This document shows, in pieces, positions 4,746-11,794 of a stretch of 11,794 nt of DNA. The stretch lies in assembly GCA_964528425.1 (NCBI GenBank), contig CAZGTD010000049.1, forward strand, positions 1 through 11,794. The letters run 5' to 3'. How positions within the stretch are numbered: position 1 is the stretch's first letter; the number at the start of each line of letters is the position of its first letter. The notes below the pieces were generated by a model. That model saw nothing but the letters and a program-made list of their open reading frames with translations. It was not told the DNA's origin and made no database searches. A program made the translations under genes and the position numbers. The DNA is from UBA3263 sp964528425. Its GTDB lineage: Bacteria > Bacteroidota > Bacteroidia > Bacteroidales > Muribaculaceae.

Positions 4746-5867
4746 ATGATTAAGGAGAAAGCTTTTGGCCAGCGACCGTTTACGTTTGACCGCGTGGTCC
4801 GCATATTTTTCGGAGCATTGGTGTTTGGCGCCCTGTTGTGGCTGATATATTATTTGCGCGATGTTTTGCTGCCTTTCGGGGTTGCGGTTGTTATTGCCTA
4901 TATGCTGGAGCCGATGGTTCAGTTCAACCGCCAGTTGCTGCATCTGAAGGGGCGGGTAGTTGCGGTGTTCGTAACATTTTTCGGGGTGCTGTTTGCCCTG
5001 GGGTTGCTGACATGGCTGTTTATGCCGTCGATAATCGCCGAGATGCGCCAGGTTGGAACTCTAATTTCACAATATGTTGACTCCACGCAGTCGGTGCCGT
5101 TTATTCCGCCGAGCGTTCATCGTTTCCTGAAGGAAAATATTGATTTCAGTCAGCTTTCGGCAATGCTGACCGATATTGACTGGGTCAGCATCGGCTCCAA
5201 GACCTTGCATTTGATTAACCGGAGCATAACGTTTATTATCAGCGTTTTCAACTGGGCGCTGGTGATTCTCTACGTTATTTTCATAATGTTGGACTACGAC
5301 CGGATTTCGCGCGGATTCAAGGCAATAGTTCCTCCGGCCTACCGGCGCCAGGCCGCCGCGCTGGGCAACGACGTTCAGCAGGCAATGAACCATTATTTCC
5401 GCGGTCAGGCGCTGGTAGCGTTCATTGTTGGCATTCTGTTTGCCATCGGTTTTTTGATTGTGGGGCTTCCGCTGGCCGTGGTTTTAGGGCTGTTTATAGG
5501 GCTGCTCAACATGGTTCCGTATCTGCAGCTGATGTCAATACCCATAACCGCACTGCTCTGCCTGATTTATAGCGCGCAGAATGCCGCGGGCTTTTGGCTG
5601 ACATTTGGCGAGGCGATGGCGGTTTACGTTGTTGTTCAGTGTATTCAGGACCTTTTCCTGACGCCTAAGATTATGGGTAAGGTAATGGGGCTGAACCCGG
5701 CAATAATTCTTTTGTCGCTTTCGGTATGGGGGTCGCTGCTTGGGCTGCTCGGCATGATTATCGCCCTGCCGCTGACAACCCTTCTGATCAGCTACTATGA
5801 GCGCTACGTTATTGATCGGCCTTCGGCGCGGCAGGCGTTGAACGACGCGATTGAGCAAACCGAGTAA
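4746..5867 (+). CDS. AI-2E/PerM family membrane protein (transporter)
   Basis: The 373-residue integral membrane protein has about eight hydrophobic segments, near residues 17-37, 40-58, 70-93, 161-184, 222-240, 243-275, 285-303 and 322-350. A soluble loop lies between segments three and four. The C-terminal half holds the family's conserved stretches: YFRGQALVAFIVGI (217-230), GLLNMVPYL (252-260), TPKIMGKVMGLNP (306-318), and the small-residue helix VWGSLLGLLGMIIALPL (327-343). The family includes TqsA, linked to autoinducer-2 export, and other members tied to Na+/H+ exchange or metabolite export. The substrate here cannot be told. Start choice is supported by the FTFDRVVR segment, which usually sits near the N-terminus. 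The gene stands alone on the plus strand behind a clear promoter, and its 3' end overlaps the convergent channel gene by 59 bases. Confidence 0.9.
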   Translation: MIKEKAFGQRPFTFDRVVRIFFGALVFGALLWLIYYLRDVLLPFGVAVVIAYMLEPMVQFNRQLLHLKGRVVAVFVTFFGVLFALGLLTWLFMPSIIAEMRQVGTLISQYVDSTQSVPFIPPSVHRFLKENIDFSQLSAMLTDIDWVSIGSKTLHLINRSITFIISVFNWALVILYVIFIMLDYDRISRGFKAIVPPAYRRQAAALGNDVQQAMNHYFRGQALVAFIVGILFAIGFLIVGLPLAVVLGLFIGLLNMVPYLQLMSIPITALLCLIYSAQNAAGFWLTFGEAMAVYVVVQCIQDLFLTPKIMGKVMGLNPAIILLSLSVWGSLLGLLGMIIALPLTTLLISYYERYVIDRPSARQALNDAIEQTE

Positions 5868-6519
5868 CCAGCGAGGTTACATAGACGGTAAAGAGCGGAA
5901 AAACCATAACTCCCATGCAGGCCAACACGGCCGACGTTACCTTGCCGATAACGGTAACGGGCTGAATGTCGCAGCCAATGGTGGTGGTGTCCATGCTGGC
6001 CCACCAAAGGGCATTCCAATAGCTATGGACCTGTGGATTAGAGGCATGTTCGGCATTGAAGAATATAATCGACCCGAAATAAACAAAGGCCAGCAGAATC
6101 ATTATATAACTCGCCAGCATAGAGCTGACACGGTTTTTTGAAATATAGCCCACAACCATTGCCAGGGCCATGGTTGCACGCCCCAGCGGAATAAACCGCA
6201 CCCAATAGAGTTCGCTCGACGTCAGGGCAATATTAAAGTTGGCAACAAGATTCAGATATGGAATCGACAGCAGCAGAAAAAGCCAGCGGGTTTTCAGATA
6301 ATGGACTTTCGACTCGGCAAATACCAGTTCATAGAAAAAGTCGAAGATAAAGAACATACACATCCAGAACTGGAATCGCATATAAGTGGCGTTAGCAAGA
6401 AAATCGCGGCCGGTAAATGTGTCGATGCTTATATACACAATCAGTATGGCCGAAAGGATGAAGACTATAGCCCTCACCGCCACCAGCGAAATCCGGATTG
6501 CCTTATTGCTGCTGTTCAT
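5809..6519 (-). CDS. Six-helix cation-channel-like protein with atypical pore filter
   Basis: The 236-residue product has the plan of voltage-gated-like ion channels. Membrane segments lie near 13-33, 49-67, 78-95, 112-125, 133-153 and 192-215, and a re-entrant pore helix (166-179) lies before the last. The filter reads TTTIGCD (178-184), where potassium channels have T-V-G-Y-G, so Tyr-Gly is replaced by Cys-Asp and K+ selectivity is uncertain. The fourth segment (VRFIPLGRATMAL, 107-119) has only two Arg, so voltage sensing is doubtful. I chose ATG 6519. The same frame extends upstream to 6693, but that part lies inside birA and is Pro/Ser/Arg-rich and unlike protein. The gene follows birA by 31 bases and ends the operon. 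Its last 19 codons and stop lie antisense to the end of the AI-2E gene. Confidence 0.8.
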   Translation of the reverse strand: MNSSNKAIRISLVAVRAIVFILSAILIVYISIDTFTGRDFLANATYMRFQFWMCMFFIFDFFYELVFAESKVHYLKTRWLFLLLSIPYLNLVANFNIALTSSELYWVRFIPLGRATMALAMVVGYISKNRVSSMLASYIMILLAFVYFGSIIFFNAEHASNPQVHSYWNALWWASMDTTTIGCDIQPVTVIGKVTSAVLACMGVMVFPLFTVYVTSLVTRFAQSRRSTPAAPKADQ

Positions 6520-6550
6520 GCCCTTAAAACGTCCGGGCCGGGCGGAAAGT

Positions 6551-7270
6551 TTAAAGCTTCGGCGCAACTTCCTTGAAGGCGAACGGGCGGGGCTGACCGC
6601 TGAGGGTGAGCATGCCGTCGGGAGCCACGTCGATAATTTCGGCCTGAAACTCGCGGCCGTCGGGAGTTTTCCAGGTCCAAAGACCGGAGCCACGCCATAG
6701 GCGCCGTCGGTATTCGGCGTGGTTGTCGCGGCCGAGGCGGGCGAGTATACGGTCCACCATTTCGGCGGCGATTGGTTGCAGGTCGTAGCGTTGTCCGGTC
6801 AGCTGCGCGGCGCTAACCGGATTGGGAGCGTCGGAATGAAACTCCTTTTGGTTAATATTCAACCCGATGCCGGCTACCGAGCGCGATATTATGTTGCCAC
6901 TGAGAGTATTTTCAATGAGAATGCCGGCGATTTTTCGGTCGCCTACATAAATATCGTTGGGCCACTTAACGGCAACGTTGCCTACACCAAGGGCCTCGAC
7001 CGTGTCGGCCACGGCAAGGGCCACGGCCTCGCTTATTTCAAACTGCCTCATGGCCGGAACCTGCTCCGGGCGCAGCATAACCGACATGGTTATGTTCATT
7101 CCCGGCTCGGCCTCCCATGAGTTACCCCGCTGGCCACGGCCGGCAGTCTGCTCGCGGGCCATCAGCGCAAAGCCGTGGGGCGCCGAGCGGTCGAGCTCGG
7201 AGCTGGTCGACGCGCACCGGTCAATCAGCTTCAACGTCGAACGGACCGGAGGAGTCTTCATCGTCATCAT
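6551..7270 (-). CDS. birA: Biotin--[biotin carboxyl-carrier protein] ligase
   Basis: This 239-residue enzyme activates biotin with ATP and attaches it to the carrier lysine of acetyl-CoA and related carboxylases in the cytoplasm. It shows the catalytic-domain motifs in order: STSSEL near 21-26, the nucleotide loop AGRGQRGNSW (43-52), KWPNDIYVGDRKIAGILIE (102-120, with the biotin/AMP-contacting K113) and GIGLNIN (134-140). A short SH3-like C-terminal domain covers about 195-239. There is no N-terminal helix-turn-helix, so it is a class I enzyme that cannot act as the bio repressor as in E. coli. It overlaps the end of the DUF4919 gene by 50 bases from ATG 7270, or 41 from ATG 7261. No later start would keep the conserved N-terminus, so the overlap is real and suggests coupled translation. 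Confidence 0.93.
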   Translation of the reverse strand: MMTMKTPPVRSTLKLIDRCASTSSELDRSAPHGFALMAREQTAGRGQRGNSWEAEPGMNITMSVMLRPEQVPAMRQFEISEAVALAVADTVEALGVGNVAVKWPNDIYVGDRKIAGILIENTLSGNIISRSVAGIGLNINQKEFHSDAPNPVSAAQLTGQRYDLQPIAAEMVDRILARLGRDNHAEYRRRLWRGSGLWTWKTPDGREFQAEIIDVAPDGMLTLSGQPRPFAFKEVAPKL

Positions 7271-7952
7271 CGTTAAACTTCAACCGGTATTGATCGAGGA
7301 AATGATGCGAGTTAAAATAATAGTTCACTGAATCTTTCGGGCCTTTGGGCTCAACGGTGATATGGTCAAACCAGGGGTCTTCGAACTCAAAGGATTCGGC
7401 TATGCGCCCCATTCGGTTCAGCAGAAAATACTCGTGTTGCGGAGATATAACATACCACGCATGGTCGCGGTCGAGGCCGGTTCCGGTGCTGACAATAGCT
7501 TCAAGCAAATGGTTCAGGCGATATTGCCAAACGTTGGCGAGGTTATTTTTTTTCAGCTCTCGATAGGCATATATAAGATAGTCGATCTGCTGAAGGTTGA
7601 ACGGATCATCGTCGAGCGACTGCCGTGCCTTGGCCTCAATTTTGCGGCTTTCGTTCTGAGAGTGTTTCGACTTGTAATACAGGCTCTCTACTTCACCTGC
7701 GTAGGGCGACACACGATACGGGTTGAAATCTTCCTGAAATATCGAGCCGAGATATAAATGGCGATAGTGCTCAAGAGTCATTTTTGCAGTGTCGTTGCTC
7801 ATATAAAGGTCCATGAGCTTCGGGTAGAAATAGGGCGATGCGGGGTCCGTGACCGCCTCGCGGATTTTGGCCATATCGGGCTTTTCCGGCTCCTTGAAGG
7901 CGGTCAGCAGGGCAAGCAAGCCCAGGGCAATCAGAGGCAGCAGGCGTTTCAT
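7221..7952 (-). CDS. DUF4919 family exported protein
   Basis: The 243-residue product starts with a signal peptide (MKR, then hydrophobic residues 4-18). No lipobox Cys is present, so it is probably periplasmic. The mature part resembles DUF4919 proteins of Bacteroidales: the segment MAKIREAVTDPASPYFYPK (27-45), then DLYMSNDTAKMTLEHYRHLYLG (48-69, key residues N53, D54, T59, H62, Y63 and Y67), then QEDFNPY. Two helical stretches at 101-155 may be TPR-like. A run of acidic residues (228-233) marks the C-terminus. The molecular role of the family is unknown to me. I chose ATG 7952 because it gives a signal peptide and an ATGA overlap with the stop of miaB. The upstream extension to 8072 is Arg-rich shadow sequence inside miaB. 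Confidence 0.85.
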   Translation of the reverse strand: MKRLLPLIALGLLALLTAFKEPEKPDMAKIREAVTDPASPYFYPKLMDLYMSNDTAKMTLEHYRHLYLGSIFQEDFNPYRVSPYAGEVESLYYKSKHSQNESRKIEAKARQSLDDDPFNLQQIDYLIYAYRELKKNNLANVWQYRLNHLLEAIVSTGTGLDRDHAWYVISPQHEYFLLNRMGRIAESFEFEDPWFDHITVEPKGPKDSVNYYFNSHHFLDQYRLKFNDDDDEDSSGPFDVEAD

Positions 7953-9253
7953 AGGGCAAGCAGGGTTGCGGATGAAGCTCCGGTTATGGTAACGTTGACC
8001 GTGTCGCCGACTTTCTGACCTTCTGCGCGGTTGAAAACAACGGTTTTGTTCTGGCTCGTGCGCCCGACCCATTGGTCGGTCGAACGTTTGCTGACACCCT
8101 CGATGATTACGCTGAATGTTTTCCCTATGTCGCGGCGGTTGGCAGCGAGACTGAGCTCGTTCTGAAGCGCAATCATTCTGTTGAGCCGGTCAATTTTAAC
8201 CTCTTCCGGAATATTGTCGGGCATGGTGCGCGCGGCAACAGTGCCGGGCCGCTCGGAGTATTTGAACATAAAGGCGGAATCGAACCCGACAGTGCGCATC
8301 AAATCAAGGGTCTGCAGGAAATCTTCGTCGGTTTCGGAGTGGAAACCGGTAAAGAGATCGGTAGTGATGGCACAATCGGGTATCGCGCGCCGTATGGCAT
8401 CAATGCGGTCAAGATACCATTGGCGGTCGTAATGGCGGTTCATTGCTTTCAGCACCTTATCCGATCCCGACTGGACGGGCAGATGAATATGGCGCGCAAT
8501 ATTCGGTCGCGACGCAATGGCCGAGATAATAGCGTCTGACATGTCGCGCGGATGAGAAGTTGTGAATCTCACACGCATATCAGGCGCAGCATCGGCAACG
8601 GCGGTCAGCAAAGCCGCAAAATCTGTTTCGCCGAATGAGTAGGAATTAACGTTCTGGCCAAGCAGGGTAACCTCCTTAAAGCCTTTGGCCCGCAAATCGC
8701 GAACTTCGGCAAGTATGCTCTCGGGCTCGCGCGAGCGCTCGCGTCCGCGGGTATAGGGGACGATGCAGTAGGTGCAGAAATTGTTGCATCCGCGCATAAT
8801 CGAAACGAAGCCGCTGACGCCGTTCGGACCCAGGCGCTTGGGAATGATGTCGCGGTAGGTTTCGGTAGTCGACAGTTCCAGATTCATTGCCGGGCGCCCT
8901 AACTCGGCCGAGGCGATGAGCGCCGGCAGGTCGAGATAGCTGTCGGGCCCCGCAACAAGGTCTACGCCATGGTTATCTATCAAATCGCGGCCTACGCGCT
9001 CGGCCATGCACCCGATAACTCCTATAATGGCCGGCCGGCCGGTTTTGCGACGCTTGGCGTTGAGCTCGTTCAGACGCGAAAGAATTTTTTGCTCGGCGTT
9101 GTCGCGTATGGAGCATGTGTTTAGAAAAATTGCGTCGGCATCGTCAAGCGAGTCGGCGGGTTGATAGTCGGCCATCTGCATTACCGCTGCAACGACTTCG
9201 CTGTCGGCAACGTTCATCTGGCAACCATATGTTTCTAAAAGTAGCTTTTTCAT
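7949..9253 (-). CDS. miaB: tRNA-2-methylthio-N6-dimethylallyladenosine synthase (MiaB)
   Basis: This 434-residue radical-SAM enzyme adds a methylthio group to i6A37 of tRNAs reading U-starting codons, which improves reading-frame maintenance. The N-terminal domain holds the three Cys of the auxiliary iron-sulfur cluster: C11 in ETYGCQMN, C47 in NTCSIRD and C82 in GCMAER. The radical-SAM cluster is CNNFCTYC (156-163), with GRERSREP after it. HLPVQSGSD (257-265) and a C-terminal TRAM domain (about 375-434) complete the usual order. Asn/Cys pattern NTCSIRDNAE is typical of MiaB rather than RimO or MtaB. Length is slightly short of E. coli MiaB (474) but complete. ATGA overlaps join it to the lipid kinase upstream and the DUF4919 gene downstream. 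Confidence 0.96.
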   Translation of the reverse strand: MKKLLLETYGCQMNVADSEVVAAVMQMADYQPADSLDDADAIFLNTCSIRDNAEQKILSRLNELNAKRRKTGRPAIIGVIGCMAERVGRDLIDNHGVDLVAGPDSYLDLPALIASAELGRPAMNLELSTTETYRDIIPKRLGPNGVSGFVSIMRGCNNFCTYCIVPYTRGRERSREPESILAEVRDLRAKGFKEVTLLGQNVNSYSFGETDFAALLTAVADAAPDMRVRFTTSHPRDMSDAIISAIASRPNIARHIHLPVQSGSDKVLKAMNRHYDRQWYLDRIDAIRRAIPDCAITTDLFTGFHSETDEDFLQTLDLMRTVGFDSAFMFKYSERPGTVAARTMPDNIPEEVKIDRLNRMIALQNELSLAANRRDIGKTFSVIIEGVSKRSTDQWVGRTSQNKTVVFNRAEGQKVGDTVNVTITGASSATLLAL

Positions 9254-10182
9254 GTTTTTTTCAGGGTGGAGACAATTGGTTTGACCTTCATTTCGCCTGG
9301 CGAGAAAACGCGCAGGCCGCCGGCATGGCAGCGTATAACCAGTCGCGAGCCCATTTGCATCGGATCGCCGTCGAGATGAACCGGTCCCGGATGCTTGCGC
9401 GTAATGACCAGGCGCGATGTCTGAAACGTGTGAACGCGGGCTCCGTCTCGAATTAGCCCGAGCATAAGGTCTATGCCGTTGATTGCCTGCTGGAGAAGAT
9501 TGCCCGGATAGATTACCGTTACGTCAATCAATCCGTCGGTTATTGACGCCTGCGGGGCAATGAATGCGTTGTTGCCATACTGCGCGGCATTGCAGCAGGC
9601 AACCACGAAGGCCTGCTTGTTAATTACCTCTTCGGCACATTGCAGGGAGTATTCTTCGCTATGATACTGAATCAGTTCCTCAACCGCCGAACGAACATAG
9701 TTAACCATTCCGCGCTGAGATGGGCGCGAGGCAAAGCGGTCGCTGACTGCGGCGTCGAAGCCGATACCGAAAGTGCAGAAAAAAGGCCGGTTATTGACCG
9801 TGCAGTAATCGCACTGCTGCGTGCGTCCTTCGGTAATTATCGAAATTGCCCGCGCCGGCTCCAGCGGAATCATCAAATGGCGCGCAAGGCCATTGCCGGA
9901 ACCGACGGGAATGATACCGAGGGTCGACGAAGTATTGCAAAGCCCCCGGGCAACTTCGTTAACGGTGCCGTCGCCTCCCATTGCAATAACAATGTCGGCA
10001 CCATTGGCCGCGGCTGCCGCCGCAAGTTCGGTGGCATGGCCCGGGCGCTCGGTATAGCAGGTTTCTACCGAAATGCCGGCCTGGAGCAACTCGCTGAGCG
10101 CCAGGCGAACAATACGGCCCTTTTCAGATGTTCCACTGCGAGGATTAACTATAATAACGGATTTCAACGGAGCCTGTGTCAT
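9250..10182 (-). CDS. Diacylglycerol-kinase-family lipid kinase
   Basis: The 310-residue enzyme belongs to the DgkB/YegS/BmrU group that phosphorylates diacylglycerol or a related lipid with ATP at the inner membrane. The motifs are in place: NPRSG (13-17), the nucleotide-binding GGDGTVNEV (69-77), PVGSGNGLARHL (92-103), FGIGFDAAV (138-146), DGLIDV (216-221) and HLDGDP (269-274). In DgkB-type enzymes the last site usually reads Asp-Gly-Glu, with the Glu as general base. Here it is Asp, a conservative change whose effect is unclear. The substrate cannot be decided from sequence: diacylglycerol, a sphingoid base or another lipid are all possible, and Bacteroidales do make sphingolipids. It is coupled to mutL and miaB by 4-base ATGA overlaps at both ends. 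Confidence 0.9.
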   Translation of the reverse strand: MTQAPLKSVIIVNPRSGTSEKGRIVRLALSELLQAGISVETCYTERPGHATELAAAAAANGADIVIAMGGDGTVNEVARGLCNTSSTLGIIPVGSGNGLARHLMIPLEPARAISIITEGRTQQCDYCTVNNRPFFCTFGIGFDAAVSDRFASRPSQRGMVNYVRSAVEELIQYHSEEYSLQCAEEVINKQAFVVACCNAAQYGNNAFIAPQASITDGLIDVTVIYPGNLLQQAINGIDLMLGLIRDGARVHTFQTSRLVITRKHPGPVHLDGDPMQMGSRLVIRCHAGGLRVFSPGEMKVKPIVSTLKKT

Positions 10183-11794
10183 AGCATGCGGGCGATTTCA
10201 GGTTCGGTTATTACTGTGAATGTAGGTTTGCCGTCGGGGGTGAATCCTGCAGCCGGAAGCAACATAAGCTGGCTGATAATATGCTCGGTTTCCGCGGCCG
10301 ACAGCCGGCGGTCGCCCTTAAAGGCGGTTGCCCGGGCCATTCCGATGGCAATGCGTTCCATATCCGACGTTAGCGGCGAACTGGCGGATTCAATGTTTTC
10401 GGCGGCTTCGCTGACTATTGAGGCAAGCAGTTCGCCGGGGTTGGCCGAGTCAACCAGCGAGGGCACGGCATTGATGCTCCACTGGCCGCCGCCAAGCGGA
10501 GCAATGTCGAAGCCGATTGCCGTTAGCCGTGGCTCCAGATCTTGAATTATCGGTTCATAAACCGCTCCGAGCTCAACCCGGTCGGGGAAAATAAGCCGCT
10601 GCGACGTTAGCGCACCCCCTCGCTCAAAAGCATCCATCAGGCGATGGAATATTACCGTTCGATGGGCCCTGCAAAGGTCAATCACGCGCAGTCCGCGCGG
10701 CTCGGCAACAGCAGCGTAGCGCTGGCCGAGCGGCAATATGGCGGCCGGCTGCATGTCATCAGCCTGATTCAACTCCGAAGCATCGCCGTCGGGCAGAATC
10801 AAGCCGTTAAGAGCCGATTGCTCCGAAAAGGTTACCGCCGACCGGTCTTCGGGCTTGTCGGAGGTGAAATTCTTATAAAGTTCTTCCCAATTGGCAGCCG
10901 ATGGAGCGCGAAATGGATTATAACTGCTATTCAGGGCCGATGAGCCGCCGGCGGCTGGCCGATGGCTTCCGGGAGCGGGAATATCGATGCGGTCGTCGGC
11001 CGTAAGAGTGGCGAAGTCAATTTCAGGAGCCGTGGAGAAGCGGCCGAGAGTTTCCTTGACAGCCGCAAAAAGTATCTGGCGGATTGTTTGCTCCTGCTCG
11101 AACTTTATTTCGTTCTTGGTGGGATGAATGTTAACGTCGATGCTCGCGGGGTCAACGGCGAAGTCAATAAAATAGGTCGGTTGCTCGTCGGCGGGAATCA
11201 GACCCTCGTAGGCCTGCATAATCGCTTTATGGAAGTAGGGGTGGCGCATGTTGCGGCCGTTAACAAAGAGATATTGCAGGGCATTGCGCTTGCGGCAATG
11301 CTCGGGGCGCACTATAAAGCCGTGAAGCCGCACCAGGTCGGTGTCGGTATCGACCGGAATCAGCTTGTCGTTGAGCTGCTTGCCAAAAAGGTCGACTATG
11401 CGCTGGCGCATATTGGCCGGCGGAAGGCGATGGAGAGTAACGTCGTTATGAATCAGAGTCAGTTCAACCCCGGGGTTAACAAGGGCCAGACGCTCGAACT
11501 CGTGAATAATGTTGCTCATTTCAACCGAATCCTTCTTCAGGAACTTGCGGCGGGCCGGGACGTTGAAAAACAGGTTCCTGACCATTATGTTCGAGCCTTT
11601 GCCGCATGCTTCGGGCTGCTGGCTCTCAACCTGCGAGCCATTGATTATCAAGCGTGTGCCAACGTTATCGCCACTTCGCATGGTTCGCATGTCAACCTGG
11701 CTGACGGCGCAAATCGACGCCAGCGCCTCGCCGCGGAAACCCATGGTGTGGAGCGAGAAAAGATCGTCGGCACGGCGGATTTTCGATGTTGAAT
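10179..11794 (-). CDS. mutL: DNA mismatch repair protein MutL (N-terminus outside window)
   Basis: A total of 537 residues are visible. Roughly the first 70, with the first ATPase motif, lie beyond the right edge. The GHKL ATPase part shows TSKI (2-5) and GFRGEAL (18-24), then NLFFNVPARRKFL (73-85), VNGRN (177-181) and DVNIHPTKNEIKF (219-231). A long Ser/Ala/Pro-rich linker (about 250-345) leads to the C-terminal dimerisation domain. MutL couples mismatch recognition by MutS to strand incision and removal. The endonuclease signature DQHAxxE is replaced by DLCRAHRT (372-379), and the distal CPHGRP motif reads TPDGKP (518-523), so the nicking metal site looks lost. MutL is the first visible gene of the leftward operon; its ATGA stop overlap couples it to the lipid kinase. 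Confidence 0.96.
   Translation of the reverse strand, partial: STSKIRRADDLFSLHTMGFRGEALASICAVSQVDMRTMRSGDNVGTRLIINGSQVESQQPEACGKGSNIMVRNLFFNVPARRKFLKKDSVEMSNIIHEFERLALVNPGVELTLIHNDVTLHRLPPANMRQRIVDLFGKQLNDKLIPVDTDTDLVRLHGFIVRPEHCRKRNALQYLFVNGRNMRHPYFHKAIMQAYEGLIPADEQPTYFIDFAVDPASIDVNIHPTKNEIKFEQEQTIRQILFAAVKETLGRFSTAPEIDFATLTADDRIDIPAPGSHRPAAGGSSALNSSYNPFRAPSAANWEELYKNFTSDKPEDRSAVTFSEQSALNGLILPDGDASELNQADDMQPAAILPLGQRYAAVAEPRGLRVIDLCRAHRTVIFHRLMDAFERGGALTSQRLIFPDRVELGAVYEPIIQDLEPRLTAIGFDIAPLGGGQWSINAVPSLVDSANPGELLASIVSEAAENIESASSPLTSDMERIAIGMARATAFKGDRRLSAAETEHIISQLMLLPAAGFTPDGKPTFTVITEPEIARML

Noticed and set aside
5851..6700. Several plus-strand frames opposite the channel and birA genes
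   Set aside because: They mirror real minus-strand genes and have biased composition without motifs.
9640..10545. 301-codon plus-strand frame
   Set aside because: It lies entirely opposite the lipid kinase and mutL, whose motifs are unmistakable, and its own sequence is Arg/Ser/Ala-rich with no family features.
10962..11792. 276-codon plus-strand frame
   Set aside because: Antisense shadow of the conserved ATPase part of mutL.
1..11794. CRISPR arrays, transposases, integrases, tRNA or rRNA genes
   Set aside because: I found no regularly spaced repeats, no DDE or recombinase motifs, and no tRNA-like TTCGANTC arms with matching acceptor stems.

Overview
The window looks like a chromosome segment from a Bacteroidales gut-type bacterium, possibly Muribaculaceae. 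Three promoters carry the Bacteroidetes -7 element TAnnTTTG. One gene belongs to DUF4919, a family I know from Bacteroidales, and one small secreted protein ends in a tail like those used for type IX secretion. The right two thirds has balanced, fairly G/C-rich coding sequence. The stretch from about 1100 to 4312 is visibly richer in A/T.

Layout. Positions 1-608 hold the possible end of one gene and a small secreted protein, closed by a strong terminator (635-674). Positions 675-1110 are mostly non-coding, with a possible gene relic at 859-1026. Positions 1131-2173 hold an Abi_2-type HEPN protein followed at once by a short transcription unit with its own promoter and a 13-bp terminator. This is a good candidate for an abortive-infection or toxin gene paired with a small RNA. 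Positions 2308-4312 are a tight three-gene leftward operon: a uracil-DNA-glycosylase-fold protein, a coiled-coil protein with one membrane anchor, and a small membrane protein. The function is unknown and the position beside Abi suggests defence. Positions 4365-4673 look like a structured RNA on the minus strand, with its own promoter-like box and terminator-like hairpin.

Positions 4746-5867 encode an AI-2E/PerM-type membrane protein on the plus strand. It converges on, and overlaps, the last gene of a long leftward housekeeping operon: mutL (5' end outside the window), a diacylglycerol-kinase-like lipid kinase, miaB, a DUF4919 lipoprotein or secreted protein, birA and a six-helix cation-channel-like protein. 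The first four are joined by 4-base ATGA stop/start overlaps, and birA overlaps its upstream neighbour by up to 50 bases. The operon therefore joins DNA repair, lipid phosphorylation, tRNA modification and biotin transfer without an obvious shared pathway.

Most interesting points: the Abi gene with its adjacent small RNA; the UDG-like/coiled-coil/membrane operon; the candidate 300-nt structured RNA; and the mirrored promoter pair in a 16-bp inverted repeat at 4678-4742.
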